DNA from: Acidobacteriaceae bacterium
GTDB lineage: Bacteria; Acidobacteriota; Terriglobia; Terriglobales; Acidobacteriaceae
Direction of reading: 5' to 3'
Assembly: GCA_003164255.1 (NCBI GenBank)
Contig: PLST01000421.1
Coordinates: 654-8,145 of the forward strand
Length of the DNA stretch: 7,492 nucleotides
Position numbers and translations under genes: made by a program. The notes under the pieces were generated by a model that had not been told where the DNA came from, did no database searches, and saw only the letters and a program-made list of their open reading frames with translations. Positions 6,888 through 7,492 of this stretch are shown here, one piece after another (position 1 is the stretch's first letter; every line of letters starts with the position of its first letter).

Positions 6888-7492
6888 ATGACGAAATCAC
6901 TGGTGATCGTTGAATCGCCCGCCAAGGCAAAGACGATCGAGAAGTATCTTGGCAAAGGTTTTGAGGTGCGCGCATCGATCGGGCACATCATGGATTTGCC
7001 GAAGAACGAAATTGGCGTCGAGTTGAAGAACCGGACCTTTGAGCCGGAACTGGTTGTGTCTCCGGGCAAGGAGAAAGTGGTGGACCAGTTGAAGAAGCTG
7101 GCCGCCAAGGCAGACGAGATTTACCTGGCCCCTGACCCTGATCGCGAAGGTGAGGCGATCGCCTACCACCTGGCGCTGCAACTGGGCACCAATGCCAAAG
7201 AGCGGAAGAAAATCCGCCGCGTCACCTTCAACGAAATCACCAAGAAGGCCGTGCAGGAAGCCTTTGGCCACGCACGCGACATCGATCAAAATCTGGTGGA
7301 CTCGCAGCAGACGCGCCGCGTCCTCGACAGGCTTGTCGGTTATCAGATTTCACCCTTGCTCTGGGACAAGGTCCGCCGCGGACTGTCGGCAGGGCGCGTG
7401 CAAACCGTCGCCGTCCGCCTGATAGTGGAGCGCGAACGCGAAATTGGCGCCTTCCAGCCGCTCGAGTACTGGACCCTCGATGCCATGCTGCA
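6888..7492 (+). CDS. topA: DNA topoisomerase I, N-terminal part (runs off right edge)
   Basis: The first 201 codons of a type IA topoisomerase, which relaxes negative supercoils by transient cleavage of one strand. The TOPRIM domain is complete: LVIVESPAKAKTI (5-17) with Glu9, and the acidic metal site DPDREGE (83-89: Asp83, Asp85, Glu87). The following segment has VTFNEITKKA (112-121), DSQQTRRVLDRLVGY (138-152), SPLLW (155-159) and RRGLSAGRVQ (163-172), all standard for TopA. The catalytic tyrosine is beyond the window. Start choice: the ATG at 6888 has AGGA five bases upstream; the in-frame ATG at 6882 overlaps that element. It follows dprA on the same strand, a common gene order, but the 377-base gap suggests its own promoter. 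Confidence 0.97.
   Translation, partial: MTKSLVIVESPAKAKTIEKYLGKGFEVRASIGHIMDLPKNEIGVELKNRTFEPELVVSPGKEKVVDQLKKLAAKADEIYLAPDPDREGEAIAYHLALQLGTNAKERKKIRRVTFNEITKKAVQEAFGHARDIDQNLVDSQQTRRVLDRLVGYQISPLLWDKVRRGLSAGRVQTVAVRLIVEREREIGAFQPLEYWTLDAML

Overview
This window looks like a chromosomal housekeeping segment from a moderately GC-rich bacterium. The best guess is an Acidobacteriota (Terriglobia-type) genome. That is inferred from the style of the proteins: a secreted Tyr/Gly/Pro/His-rich protein, an MqnA-type menaquinone enzyme, a CcmF-like heme lyase and a dprA upstream of topA. No rRNA or marker gene is present to prove it. I see no CRISPR array, insertion sequence, phage gene, tRNA or rRNA.

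Layout, left to right. The 5' end of a ccmF-like cytochrome c maturation gene (minus) runs off the left edge. It is preceded by a perfect CRP-type palindrome. Upstream on the same strand lies a single-domain receiver protein that has lost its phospho-acceptor aspartate. A 452-base stretch with no convincing gene follows. Next come a small four-helix membrane protein (plus) and, convergent with it, uvrB (minus). Divergent from uvrB is a small secreted protein (plus) ending in a strong intrinsic terminator. It converges on mqnA (minus), which is divergent from dprA (plus). A hairpin-rich 377-base gap separates dprA from topA (plus), which runs off the right edge.

Functional themes. UvrB, DprA and TopA act on DNA (excision repair, handling of incoming single strands, supercoil relaxation). 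MqnA and CcmF serve the respiratory chain (menaquinone and cytochrome c). Apart from ccmF and the receiver gene, which could be read together, the genes alternate in strand and seem to be separately transcribed.

The more interesting content is regulatory. Two genes without a Shine-Dalgarno sequence (uvrB and the small membrane protein) each have a -10-like hexamer exactly six bases before the ATG, which predicts leaderless mRNAs. The secreted-protein gene has its Shine-Dalgarno buried in an 8-bp hairpin. The uvrB promoter carries an 8-bp direct repeat one helical turn apart. I found no convincing new multi-gene system; the findings are local and testable.
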